Assembly (NCBI GenBank): GCA_963931865.1
Contig: OZ007507.1
Coordinates: forward strand, 7,933,847 to 7,997,846
Source of the DNA: Axinella damicornis
Taxonomy: Eukaryota > Porifera > Demospongiae > Axinellida > Axinellidae
DNA length: 64,000 nt
Direction: 5' to 3'
In this document: one piece after another, positions 22,681 through 33,804 of the stretch
How the letters are laid out: every line of letters begins with the position of its first letter
Position numbering within the stretch: position 1 is the stretch's first letter
The notes under the pieces: model-generated
Seen by the model: only the letters and a program-made list of their open reading frames with translations
Told to the model about the DNA's origin: nothing
Database searches by the model: none
Made by a program: the position numbers and the translations under genes

Positions 22681-23198
22681 AGAGACCCCAATGTGTTGTC
22701 TTTCAGGAGCAATATTTAAGCGAGCTTGCAAACCGTTTAAACTTAAGTAAATGAGCTAAATCGTTTTCTATATGCCTGTTATGTGTACTCCTCCTGTATG
22801 AGGTGGTTTGAAACCAATTATTTGACAAGATAAACAAACAGATAAGAAAGACAGCAGTGAAGCTTTTTGCACTGTCCACGTGCAGTTCTCGGGCTCGGGT
22901 TGCATCTGTGTGCATACATGGTTATGTGTGTTATGATTCCAGTCAACAGCGACCCGTAAAAGAAGCAAGCTAGGCTTCACTTGTTCCTTAGACATTTGTA
23001 CTGGCCTCGCATGCCATCGTTTCTTCAAACAAAGCCTTCATTATTCATCCACAACCCTAACCTAACCTCCCGTTTCCCTCTTTGTAAGGTATTCTTATAG
23101 CGAACAGCAAATTTGTACCAATAGTTATGTACGTATTTATATGGTGCCTTCATGTGCACCGATTATTGGTGATTTGACGTTGTCTTCTTACTTTTCAG

Positions 23199-23249
23199 GT
23201 TGTTTCTCAAGAATCTTTAGACAGCTTCATGACACTGGGTAGCAACCAG
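23199..23249 (+). CDS. FANCE: FANCE-like exon 4
   Basis: 51 bp, phase 0 at both ends, between CTTTTCAG and GTACGT. It reads VVSQESLDSFMTLGSNQ. Confidence 0.52.
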
Positions 23250-24009
23250 GTACGTGATGTAAGTGGGTACCAGTGGGCTGGTTAGCCTGCCTCTTAGTGT
23301 GGCGTGCATCCATCACAGTTTGCAGCCAACAGGTAATATCATACGTGCTAGCACGGTGACCAATGATTAAACTGTTGGGGTGTGACATCGAAGCCAGACA
23401 TGGAGTCGTCATTGAAAATCTCTCCTATGTACGTATACGCATCACTGCAGAGCTAGCTATAAGCTCCAGAAGTATCAATTTCTCACACGTGACAAGTGCA
23501 TCGCAAGAAATTGGTGAAACATTTAAACCAGACTTGTAGACACTCCTTGTTATGGGCTCCTGTTACTGGAGAGTGTTATTGATTACTTGGGATACGTGGG
23601 GATTACAGGAGATTGCTGCATGCAGATTACTTGGTGGATCTCCAGAGAATCTGTGTGCCTCAGTCAGTCACACATATTTTCGTAGCAGAAAACAAATGGT
23701 CACCAGATTTTCAAGTTGTAACAGTAAATGATACAAGTACGTAGCTGTACTGGGGCTGGCACTGTGTTAAAATGCAGGCATACAGACATGTATGTCTATA
23801 CGTATATCAATTTTCGAGGGTGCCACCCTTTTGGACGTGCGATAAGGTTTTTTGAAGATAATAATTACGACGTGAATATTGGTCCGGCATGAAGTACGTA
23901 CTTTAGGTATAGGTACCGGAACCGCACGCACATCTAGAACTTGCCCTGGCCCTAATATACCCTAACCCACTGCCCTACTTCCTGCCGGACAATTATCCAC
24001 TTTGTAATT

Positions 24010-24200
24010 ATTATTGTGTGTCTAATGTTCAACTCTTGTAATGCATAATACACTTAATGCTGTTTACAATTAAGTTGTGTAACGTGTAACTTTTACAATG
24101 TATAATTTCAATATAACTTGTGTCTAACTTTGAAATTATACACTTTATACTGTGTGCAATTATATTGTATAATGTGTAATTATTATTCAAGGTCTTAGTC
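24010..24200. repeat. AT-rich degenerate tandem repeat
   Basis: Imperfect units containing GTGTAA, TTACAAT and TATAATTTC repeat across about 190 bp. No coding sequence. Confidence 0.6.
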
Positions 24201-24365
24201 GGGGGGGGCAAGACCACAAGTAGGGGACGAAGCTCTAAAGTTAACGCTTTACGCTCCAAACTGTAATATACATAGCAGTGCTGCATCATTATGAGTTGTA
24301 ATACTGTCTCTAATCCTCCATGATAATAGTGAGGTTTGGATGGGCATTGGGGATAAGTTTAGCCT

Positions 24366-26654
24366 TTAGGATTTCGAACGGTGGAGCTTCTCTTTTACTT
24401 GTCTGTTGTAGCAGTCAATCACCTTCCAGAGGTAGATGCAGAGACGAGATCTGATCATTTTCCTGCAGTTGTGTTTGAATTTACCCCCTTGAAAGCCTGT
24501 TCAGCGCACTCAGTATTTACTCCATGGATCTCTGAAAACTGTGGAAGATGTTGATGATACTTGCAGTCGGGGTTGTCAGGAGGCATGCCTGTTGCCTCTT
24601 TGTGTTTCTGACAGTGCCAGAGGTCGACCATCATCTTGACATTGATCTGAGCTCCCCTAGAGCCTTTCCTGGCAAGACCTCCAAGGAATGGATGTAGGTC
24701 GCATGTTCTGTCGTAGCCAAGGAAGCGAAGTCTGCTAAGGTCTGCTAAACTTCTGCCAAATGTGTTGAACAGAAATCTTGTATGCCTTGGTCGGAGACTC
24801 GCACATGAACATTTCAACAAAGTTGACAACAATCCCACAAGGACACACCGCTGCCAGTATTCCTGCTGTTCTGTCATGGAATCTTTTTGAATATTCTGGG
24901 CCTTCTTGCACCCAGTTAACAATGATTCATCATCATTTTTGGCCGGAAGTGGTACATCCTCTCTCAATGGAATGCTCTGGTAGCACTTTGTTGCCCTGTG
25001 AGCTGCTTAGAAGTCTCTTTCTCCTCCAGGTTGCAGTGTTCTGCACAAAGCTTAGATGGTGTCTGGTGGCAACCTCCCATAACAGGAGTGTTAGGACAGC
25101 ACTGAGTTATGTTCAGACAGCGTGTTTCACGAATCCTGCCAGCAACAGCTCGCTCCTTAGGAAGGGCACACATTGGTCGACAAATCTTCAAATCTTCTCT
25201 AGACCATCCAGTGAAGCATAGCCTACACAAAAGTACAGATAAACACAACAAATGCATTTCCTAAAGCCTTACAACACGTACCACAGATGGATGTAGGTGT
25301 CGTGAGCTTCCGTATATAAGCCTCAATGACTTTATATGGGTTAGTTTAATACTAGATGTTAATATTTTGTACAGGCTTTTGTGTTTCTTTAACATGATCA
25401 ATGATGTAACGGGTTGGCATATTCATTACCTTGTGCACATCCCTTCTTGCCACACGAGTGGTGAATCCATGGACTGGACTTGGAACACAGGTGTTCCCAT
25501 GCTTCCGCAGCGAGGGTGTCGATGTCCTTGCGATTTGAACCATTACGACAGGTGAAGAAATCAGTGCTTGGTAGCAAAGACTCTTGATGGTAAATGTTCA
25601 CCAGTGTCCACAGGAACCATCCATCCTCAATGCGCTGCTCATTGAGATGCCGCTGTGACATGTGATCACGAGCAAAGTGGGTCAGATGGGAGAGCCTTTC
25701 CTGATCGGTAGAGCCGAAGTTGCAGTTGTACACCTCCGCTCTTGACTCAAAGGATGTACCACTGACTGCAATGTTGTTAGTTGTTAATCACATCCAAGAG
25801 TAGTGTCTTTTCAAATATAGTTTGAGAAGTCACCTGCATGTTTAGGTAAACCAAAACTATAATTGTCAAGTGGCTATGGGTCTGGCAGTTAGCTTATATA
25901 GTTAGAGTTGGGGTTAATAATTATTGCTTCCTGTGTGCAGTACATCTGCCATGCAGACCTATGGATCGACACTTCCGTAACAATTCGATGTAATCTATAC
26001 AGTCATGAGTTTATTGAAACATACTTGGAAGTATGGCTGACTGCAGTCTGTGGGATCATAGTAGTATTGAGCAGTGTGTCCATCCAGCGTTGGGACAGTG
26101 TAGTGGCTCAAGAAGTACTTCTTACCACAGGTTGCATTCAGAATGGAAGCAAGCGGCAATGAGTGTTCTCTTAGTGGTGTATACCAGCAGAAAGGATGGT
26201 CGATTTCGGACAAAGACGGGCATTTCACAGCAGGTGGCAACATGTGGCAGAAGCACACTAGGTTTAAATGCGTCTCGTTCAGGGTGAGCAAGCAATGGTT
26301 TCTTCAAAGGTTCAGTGGTGCACATGTACTTCAGTACAGCTGGGTACCCATGGTCCAGTAGATTGGTTGCAACTCTGCAGTGATAGGAGTCAGGTTTGAA
26401 CTGCACACCAACTTCCTGGGTGTTCATTCAGGTCCCAAACTGTCCAAATGCATGGTTGACCGTGAAACGAGCTCTGCAACTAGTTCCCATCGTTTTGGTG
26501 TCCTCTCGTGAAAGTGGTGAAGTGCATAGCACAGTGCCTGTAGCTGCAGGAGTCCTATTACAAAACCTGCCGTTCGCTTCGCAGGTAGGGCAGTGGATGT
26601 TTCCACGTTACGTTGTCTTTTTGCACTCGTACGCTTCTCAAGCTGCTCTGCCAT
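24366..26654 (-). pseudogene. KDZ-family transposase (CxC5-CxC6-KDZ), decayed
   Basis: Kyakuja-Dileera-Zisupton transposases are RNase-H-fold enzymes. From the Met at 26,654 the gene gives, in order: a CxC5-like part (CGKKYFLSHYT, YYYDPTDCSQPYFQ, then SGTSFESRAEVYNCNF after a probable intron); a linker (GWFLWTLVNIYHQ); a CxC6-like part (HSCGKKGC, ICRPMCALPKERAV, NITQCCPNTPVMGG, SKLCAEHC); and the KDZ core (CPCGIVVNFVEMF, CESPTKAY, FLGYDRTCDLHPFL, MMVDLWHCQKHKE, GVNTECAEQAF). A frameshifted tail (FKHNCRKMIRSR, LWKVIDCYN) ends at the TAA at 24,366. Asp and Glu of the core are kept. Several 1-nt frameshifts and phase mismatches at introns show it is not intact. It lies within an intron of the FANCE-like gene, on the opposite strand. 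Confidence 0.72.
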
Positions 26655-26689
26655 AACGGACTTAGGTCTTTGAAATTGCACAAAAGACG

Positions 26690-28625
26690 AACGTAAAAAC
26701 GTGTAGTGCAAGCGTTCACCGAGTAGTAGAAGCACACGCGCAGGCTATCGGTGCACCCAAGGAGTTTGTGTTCTTCCCGCTGCTAACGGTTGCTGCATCC
26801 TTCATGGGAGTGAACTCAACGTTACGAATAAACGAAGAGTGGAGCGAGCCAACAATCATATGGACCGTGGTACCAGCAAGAAGGGAGAGAAGAAGACGGC
26901 AAGACGGCTGCACTGAAAAGGCTAATCAAAGCTGTGGAGGTATACATGTTATTTTGTACATTGTTTGTAATTGTCACACCATAATAATTATTTAAGTAAA
27001 CCTGTTTGAGAGGTGTTGACACTTCATGTCAAACCAAATGATGTTATTGCTGTACATGCCAGCAATGGTTGAAGTCTACATAATTACAGAGCAATAATTC
27101 ATGAGACTTTGTATTGATGACAACAAATAGCACTTTAGTCAGAATCCCTTTTGTAATTGCTACTGAGAGGGATAGCTAAATATATATATAGCACAACACA
27201 GCACACCATCCATATTCATATTCAACCTATGTTTTGTTGGCTTATATATAGGAAATTGAACAGGAAGCTGTACAGGAGTGGATGACCCAAAATGAGGAGT
27301 CTGAGCCAGATCGATGGTGATGTAGGTGAACCACCTCAGCTTGTTGTACAACAGTTCTCCATGGAAGCCCTACACCACATCATGACTCAGAACAAGAGTC
27401 AAATGCTTGGACTGTACGATGAGATGACTGTAATGTACGGTCAATTGGATGCCTACAAGCACTCTGCATGGGTCAACTCTGGATCGCTCGACACTCCTCG
27501 ACCTGTACAATGGTGGATCATGGTCCCGCAATTTCAAGAACAAGAATGGTCCATCTAAGCTGCACAAAACGGCATTCAACATGGCAGGCTATATCCAGCC
27601 TGCTTTTGTTGTAAACATGCTAGCCAAACCTGATATCGACGGATTCAACAATCGCCAAATGATGAACTGTCCCCCAGAAGTGGACGTCAAGTACAATGAC
27701 CTAAGGGTACCAATGGACTCAACTCTTCCACCTCTTGCAAAAATCTTCAGGACAATTCGAAGCAAGCACACCAACAATGTAGTCTACACCCTGAGTGACA
27801 AGGCCATGAGGAAGTTCATCTTGTACCATGATGCTTTGGTTGATCGTAAGCTGGCAATACTTGATGACGAGAATCACCGAGGAGTTCTTAGCAAAGCAAG
27901 GGGACAGTTTGCTAGACTTGCCATGGTCATTCACGTTCTCAACCAAGCTGTGGATGAGGCACAGGAGATCTACACCACTGAGCAGGCTGCAGTTCCTGCT
28001 AGCCCATCAGATTGGTGCACGGAAGTATAGGTGAGGATGCTGTTGCGTTTGCAGATGTTGTGATGAACCATTAAATTTCATTTCACACAAATTCTGTTTG
28101 ATGCCAACTGAGTTGGTTGTGACTGATGACCAAAATCTATCATGCCTCAACAGTGACCTCCTTCAGAATCACCCAAGGGTACTCAAGCGGTTTTTGTTGG
28201 ACAAGTCTGAAACCCTCACCCCATCCGACATATCGAGACGACGACTACTGCCACCAAAGCCTCTAACACCAGCATCACCAAACCGGATGTCAAAGTATCC
28301 TGTCGAAAAAGCCAAGGATTTCATGAAGGCTGTTGCTGAGGCTGGATTCGGGACTTTGGCGACAGTTCGTGCTGGCAAGAGGTATTTCGCAAGAGGAAAT
28401 TCTGTGAGTTGGATTGTGAACAATTTGAGATCCTGCAAAAGCTCAAGATTTCCAGGGAAGACTTTGAAACATCAGACCCAGAGACATCGACACCTGTACA
28501 CGTCCTTGAGTCATCCTCCTCCTCCACATCCATCCGGAGTCCTTCCCTGGTACACGTCCTTGAGTCATCCTCCTCCTCCACATCCATCCGAAGTCCTTCC
28601 CTGGTACATGTCGAGCCTTGACCGC
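26690..28625 (+). pseudogene. DUF3987-type P-loop NTPase (primase-helicase-like)
   Basis: DUF3987 proteins are helicase-like ATPases common in mobile elements and phages. The + strand reads FFPLLTVAASFMG, INEEWSEPTIIW, then a Walker A motif GREEDGKT followed by AALKRLIKAVE, a GT-AG intron (26,940-27,251), EIEQEAVQEW, the Walker B LGLYDEMT with MYGQLDAYKH, GGSWSRNFKN, AGYIQPAFVVNML, DGFNNRQMM and LSKARGQFARLAMVIHVL. A tail continues to a stop near 28,621 with two 54-bp repeats. Frame changes occur near 26,885, 27,300, 27,465 and 28,380. The usual sequence upstream of the P-loop is absent, so the 5' end is truncated at about 26,690. It runs away from the KDZ pseudogene on the other strand. Confidence 0.65.
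28497..28604. repeat. 54-bp tandem pair
   Basis: Two copies beginning TACACGTCCTTGAGTCATCC, differing at one base. In frame they encode a serine-rich repeat (VHVLESSSSSTSIRS) near the end of the DUF3987 gene. Confidence 0.85.
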
Positions 28626-28884
28626 TCAGATCAGATTTAACACCTATACGTACATGTATTATATCACAACTCTCAAGTATACTCTACCGATCTCGGACTG
28701 TAGTCACTGTGATACCCTGGACCCCAAGCAAGGCTACCAACTAGCCAAGAACAAAACGTGTAAAATATATCTGTATGCATACGTGTAAGAAAACATATGG
28801 AAGTTAGTTGTTATTTATGTTTAATCTATGACAGAACTATAATATTATTATGGAAACTCATGGCACGTGGTTCACTCCAGTAGC

Positions 28885-29450
28885 AAAATTGCAATAGCAG
28901 AATATTCAAACATTCAGTAATAGCAAAATAGCAGCAATAGCAGAATAGCAAGTGAATTGTACTGTAGAGGTAAGCTATTTGTAGGTACCTAGGCTACTAC
29001 AACCGTACAACAAGGAGTTCCATACCTGACATATGATATGCCTCCAGCGGTCCACCACGGTAGCGTAAAAGCCAATAATAACTCGCTAGGAAACCTGCCG
29101 TTAGCCCGTGAACTTCTGGCACGTAGCCATTTTACATGAAACCGTGTCCACCTATGTCATAACCATGTCCATATTGCAGTGCTTAAGCGCTTGTAAATGA
29201 CGTAGGAGTGGTACCAGGCCTTCTGCCAGAAGGGTTCAAAGGTCACGTATGCGATGCGCGCACGACTGGCAGACGGCCTGGGAACGAGGCTATAGCAGAA
29301 TAGCATGACTGTATTAGCTATCTCACATGAAGATCCTATACAGGAGTCAAAAATAGCATTCTTATAAGAAATTTGTAGCACAAAATTTAATGAACCATAA
29401 AATTAATAGCACTCCAAAAAGAATAGCAAAATAGCAACATTAATAGCGCA
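28885..29450. repeat. AGCAAAAT-rich sequence with an inserted repeat
   Basis: Short AGCAAAATAGC/AGCAGAATAGC units occur at 28,885-28,950, near 29,290-29,320 and at 29,390-29,450. They flank a ~155-bp repeat at 29,138-29,293 (AAACCGTGTCCACCTATGTC to GCCTGGGAACGAGGCTAT) that recurs at 41,374-41,526. The latter ends in a CCTCGTTCCC-family tip. Confidence 0.65.
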
Positions 29451-29474
29451 CTGCTATAGCCAATACTGCACCTT

Positions 29475-29610
29475 ACTTGTAAGCTACTTCCCCCTTGTCC
29501 GCCATTCTTTGCGGAGTTCGAGGTTCATTGTTATGAAGGTCGCACGTCACTAGTCCACGAACATCCTACTTCTGTTACAGACACACACACAAACACACGG
29601 TTATAATCAT
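29475..29610. repeat. Fragment of the 746-bp TAA-flanked element
   Basis: Matches 4495-4515 and 4770-4920 (AGCTACTTCCCCCT, CGGAGTTCGAGGTTCA, GAAGGTCGC, ACACACACA) but lacks the minisatellite between them. It is an internally deleted copy. Confidence 0.7.
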
Positions 29611-29668
29611 ATTGATTGATGTTATATATTTTGAGTCTCTTGACCCCATTGCCTTACCTCTCCTGTAG

Positions 29669-29740
29669 ATAGAGAGGGTGCTAAGCCAGGGTGACTGTCC
29701 AAACCTTTCTGAGAGTGCTGTTATTGCCATCATTCAGAAT
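29669..29740 (+). CDS. FANCE: FANCE-like exon 5
   Basis: 72 bp, phase 0 at both ends, between CTCCTGTAG and GTGAGT. It reads IERVLSQGDC then PNLSESAVIAIIQN. The second half resembles the helix in FANCE that reads P-D-L-S-x-S-N-A-T-V-L. Confidence 0.6.
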
Positions 29741-30539
29741 GTGAGTTTGCTATTGTTGGTGCTAGATGAATGCATTACATTGTGTGTGGGGCAGACCAGA
29801 GTGAGTGCATATGCAGTGTATGGAGGATGTACTTGCATATAATACCTAGAAAGTGTTCTGAGCCATCCAATTCAGAGCCTATCACTGGACGGAGGTGAGG
29901 ATTAGGGTTAGGGTTTAGCAACATGGCCGGCGCCAACAAAACCACCAGCTTACATGTGATCTTCTCATTCCTTGTGCTGCCTCATTCATAAGGTTCGTTC
30001 TCCAATCCAGTCTCACCAATTGTTGGTTGTACGACTGCTGTGGATGCAGCTGCTTTCTTTCGTGCAACTTCCTTCTCTCCTTCGCAAGAAATTCCTGGAG
30101 TGCTTTTTTCTTGAGACTCGCCTTCAAGTTGGTCGAGAATAAAACTTTGTACCACAAATCTCAGACTCGCTCACTTCCAACGATTCACCCACTAGACAGA
30201 TGCTCTTTCCTCGAATAGAGTCAAGCGAGAAGTAGTCCCAGACAACACTGGCACGCGGGCGACTGCTTTTTGGGGTAGGGAGCAAGAGTTAAGTGGGCTG
30301 CTCAGAAGACCCTGAAGACTGCAATGCCATCTTCTACGCTGACAGTGCAAAAAGAACAAAGCATGTGCTGCATACTATGTGTGGTATTCATAGTTCTACT
30401 ATACGCGTATAATATTATTCTCCTTTGGTCAAACATTTTCAAGCTGTTGTTGTACGTAATTTAGGTATATCAGCTCACCATGTGGTTGTAGTTATGGTTA
30501 AACAAAACAACACCTGGTTCTCAGTGGTTGCTGGTGGGT

Positions 30540-30640
30540 GCCAAGTGTCTAGTTTTTGCAGTCAGATCTACACAGCCGACATGAAACCATTGCTGGCAAT
30601 CATCACACGCCTGCTTTCTTCTGCTGCCCACTTGCACACC
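30540..30640 (-). pseudogene. PHD-finger-like fragment
   Basis: The minus strand reads RKQACDDCQQWFHVGCVDLT. The CxxC, WFH and C arrangement is the second half of a PHD finger. The serine-rich frame on the + strand at 30,425-30,925 is its shadow, joined to a Glu/Arg-rich low-complexity stretch. The parent is unknown; PHD fingers accompany several transposon proteins in this window. Confidence 0.45.
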
Positions 30641-31059
30641 ATCTGTGGGCAGACTTCTCCTCAGTTGTTCCCTTTTGCAATGTCTGTCCTTCATCGGTCC
30701 TCCTCCTCCTTCCCCTTACGTTGTTCCTCCTCCTCAGCTGCCCTCCATTCTTCCTCACACGGGTGCCCTCTGTCGTTCCTCCTCGTAGCTGCCCTTAGTC
30801 GTACCTCTTCTTCAGCTGCCCTTCGTCATTCCTTCTCCTCGGGTGCCTTCAATTCCTCCTTGGCGACCCTCCGTTGTTCCCGTTCATTTGTTCTTATCCC
30901 AGCAACTGCATGGGAAATTAGCTGACAAAGGGAAGAGCACACTAAAACCAAATGCACAAAGGGAGGAACTGGACAAGTCATACACAGTAATCTTGCAGCA
31001 CCACGGACAACACAACAGGTGAGACACCAGGACCGCCGCAAAACTTATCCCATGGGCAG

Positions 31060-32060
31060 AAGAGTAGAAACAGATTAGTCTAAAGCTGGCCGGTCATCAG
31101 GGGAACATCGCACACCCAGCTAAACAAGTATAGTAAATTAAGTTATGTAACGTGGGTTTCGTAGGAAACTAGACTACAACAACCATGAACCAAAGCAGCT
31201 GGATAATCTCATGCACGAAGGCGCTGTTTAAATTTAAGGACCTGAAGGCCAAAAGATTCGAATGATGAATTAGTGTGGGCATATCTGATGCATTCACCTA
31301 TAATTAAACCTTTAAAAGTAGACTTAGGATGGGCAGAAGTGTAATGCAGGTACTGAACTGCAAGAGACAAATGCAGTGGATACAGGACCATTACAGGCTA
31401 GAAGACAAAACCGTGAACTCACTGGAGATAGAGAGCCCAAAGCAGAAAAGCACCACCACGACAGCTAGGTGTCAACAGGACGGCAGCAGAGAGAGGCAGA
31501 ACGATTGGAAGTTGGTAGGGAAGTTGTTCAACAGCAAAAACGGAACAAGCAAAACCACTCGAAATACTAGTGAGTAGAACTGCTGAAATAGAACTGGAAG
31601 TGAACAATGGACAAGTATGAACAGCCCAGGAACCCAGGCTTAAACCATGAAGTTGAAGATGCATGCTTGTTCCAAACTGATTGCATATTCTACTAGGGTG
31701 ACGTAGACGTCATTTGGGCAAGCGTAGCGAGTGTGGGTGCCAATGACGTGTGGCAAGTCATGTGGGTACATGAAAGTGATTGAATAAGTGATAAAGTAAT
31801 AATAGTTGAGTTTATTTGGCTGAGTTGAGTTGGGTAAATACAATAGGCCATGCTTAGTTCCAATTGGTGTTAGTGGGAGACACTCTGAATGACATGGAAT
31901 TTGTCATAAGTGATGTTGAATGGCCACTTGATCTTCAGCAGAGCTTCCAGAGTGATATCAGTGTCGGCTTGCCCACACACAGAGAGAATGTTGTGTAGCA
32001 TTTTCTCATGTGCGACGAAAGTGTGTGGCTTGAGATTGACGTCGATGAGGGTTAGCTTTG
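31060..32060. other. No gene recognised
   Basis: The minus-strand frame 31,870-32,064 (64 codons) follows the Helitron fragment and may be a continuation of it. I recognise no domain. The other open frames here are short and featureless. Confidence 0.4.
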
Positions 32061-32069
32061 CCATCAGCT

Positions 32070-32490
32070 TGGTTTTGGCAAGTTGAGCAACTTGAGAGGT
32101 GTTACACTTTCACATGTAACGAGGTCATCAGCAACCAGGATTTTTGCCTTGCATGTGCTCAAGATGCATGTCTTGTACCTGGCAAGATGAAAGTTGAGCA
32201 TCCTGGTATGTACAGAGGCTTGATCAAACAAGGGGACATCACTGAGAATTGATCTGTTGGCATCCACTTGTGCATGTCTAGACTCTTGTCCCTGATGTTC
32301 CCTAGAAGCTCTAGTGTGTTCTCTCTGACTCGCCAGCCTAGCCTCCCTCTGTTCAGCCGTTTCTTGACTGTGTGCTCGCTCCCTTCTGGCTCTATCTCGT
32401 TGTCTTCGTTGAGCCAGCCTTGCCTCCCTATCTTGTACTGTTTCTCTGGCTATAGCTTGAACCTCTTCTCCATTCTTATTCAGCTTTGAA
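32070..32490 (-). pseudogene. Helitron N-terminal region fragment
   Basis: The minus strand reads DREARLAQRRQRDRARRERA, then QETAEQREARLASQREHTR, the arginine-rich tandem (ET-x-E-x-REARL) repeats seen at the front of animal Helitron rep/helicase proteins. It continues SDVPLFDQASVHTRMLNFH and a cysteine-containing region (CILSTCKAKI), like the module between the repeats and the Helitron-like N domain. No Rep HUH motif or PIF1 helicase follows, so only the 5' fragment remains. Confidence 0.6.
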
Positions 32491-33323
32491 GAAACGCTTT
32501 GGTCTTGTCAGCCAAATGACGCATGCGCTCAATGTCTCATGTTCGACCCCACCCATCCCGGAAATGCCCATGGCACCGACGACGTTACACTTCACTTCAT
32601 CCCAGAAATGCCCATGGCACTGACGACGTTACACTTCTCCTGTGTGCATTGCTCACTACTGGGGGCTCGCTACGCTCGCCCAGTTAAACTAGATTACTAA
32701 TGCAGTAACACATACGTACCGCGGAAAAGTTGCTGGAGTATTTTTGCTGGTACTGAGAGGTTGTGTGGTATAACCACACACTTCTTTTTGCCGTTGGTCC
32801 TGGGGCACACAGATGTGTCGATGCTGGTGTCCCTCAGAGAAACATTGTCTTTCCAATTCATTGTTTCAGAAGGTCTTTTTCAGGATGTGAGCAGGCATCA
32901 GTCAATTGCAGCTACTGGTATGTCATCTTCCCGAGTCACATTGGGATGGAGAAATCTGACCACCAACGTATACATGTTTGTGCCAGGGATGGTTACTGTA
33001 AACCTTGAACGAATATAGGTGACCGACAGACCAATGCGATATGCATGCGGGATTGTTACTGTAAACAATGAACCTGAAGCATAAGTACCTAAAGCATACC
33101 TCATACACCTCAAGGAGTTTCATTTTGGTCAAAAGCCCAGTAGGTACTCAGCGTTGATATTGCTTGAGGGATGGTACACACCGAGAACCTTTGGTGCCGA
33201 AGTTGTTGTTGTGAAGTCTAAACCGGTCTACAAAACCTGTGGACTCAACAACCTGCATTGAAAACTAGCTATAATTATATGTATTCTGTATAGATAAAAT
33301 GTATCACACTAGTTTTGCAAAAG

Positions 33324-33797
33324 CTAACACAGTGGCATAGCTCTTGTTGGTCCTGTATGCCCATGGGCATTGCACTTGTTGTAAGAGACATGCACTCCTG
33401 TACAAGCTGTTGAGAAGTGCTGGCCAATGGCAATCAACTCTCCCATGCAACTGGATGTTGTGATGTGTGCAGCTCTTAAGATTTCCTCAGCATCCCTCTT
33501 CTCTGCCTCAGTGACTTCAGTTTCAGGCCGAAAGAAAGGGATATGGACCATTCTGCTTGCATTCCAGAATTGAACCAACCCCCATGGATGACATGGAATT
33601 AGACCAACCCCCATGGATGGCATAGAATTGAACCAAACCCCCATGGACGGCATCGAATTAAGCTAAACCCACAGGGACAGCATAGAATTAACCAACCCTT
33701 ATGGATGGCTTATAGAATTGAACTATACCCCCATGGACGGCGTATAAAGAAGCAAGCAACTATCACTCTCCACAAAAGCTTTTGTTGGATGATAGTA
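33324..33797 (-). pseudogene. Unrecognised ORF with in-frame minisatellite
   Basis: Reading right to left from the flank of the 1.8-kb insertion: FYYHPTKAFVESDSCLLLYT, then repeated PSMGV units, then FFRPETEVTEAEKRDAEEIL, AAHITTSSCMGELIAIGQHF and CTGVHVSYNKC. The composition is protein-like and extends on the far side of the insertion at 35,604-35,720 (SLTMYFNAAGHTAVADGTV). I do not recognise the family. Confidence 0.4.
33570..33745. repeat. ~31-bp minisatellite, ACCCCCATGGATGGCATAGA
   Basis: About six imperfect units, each containing CCCATGGATGGCATAGAATT or a close variant. It lies inside the unrecognised minus-strand ORF, where it encodes PSMGV repeats. Confidence 0.8.
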
Positions 33798-33804
33798 GAA
33801 CAGT

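Noticed and set aside
30425..30925. 166-codon serine-rich + strand frame
   Set aside because: It is the complement of a Glu/Arg-rich low-complexity stretch and a PHD-like fragment on the minus strand.
33570..33745. Possible CRISPR-like array of ~31-bp units
   Set aside because: Units are contiguous with no spacers and degenerate; the setting is an animal genome, so this is a minisatellite.
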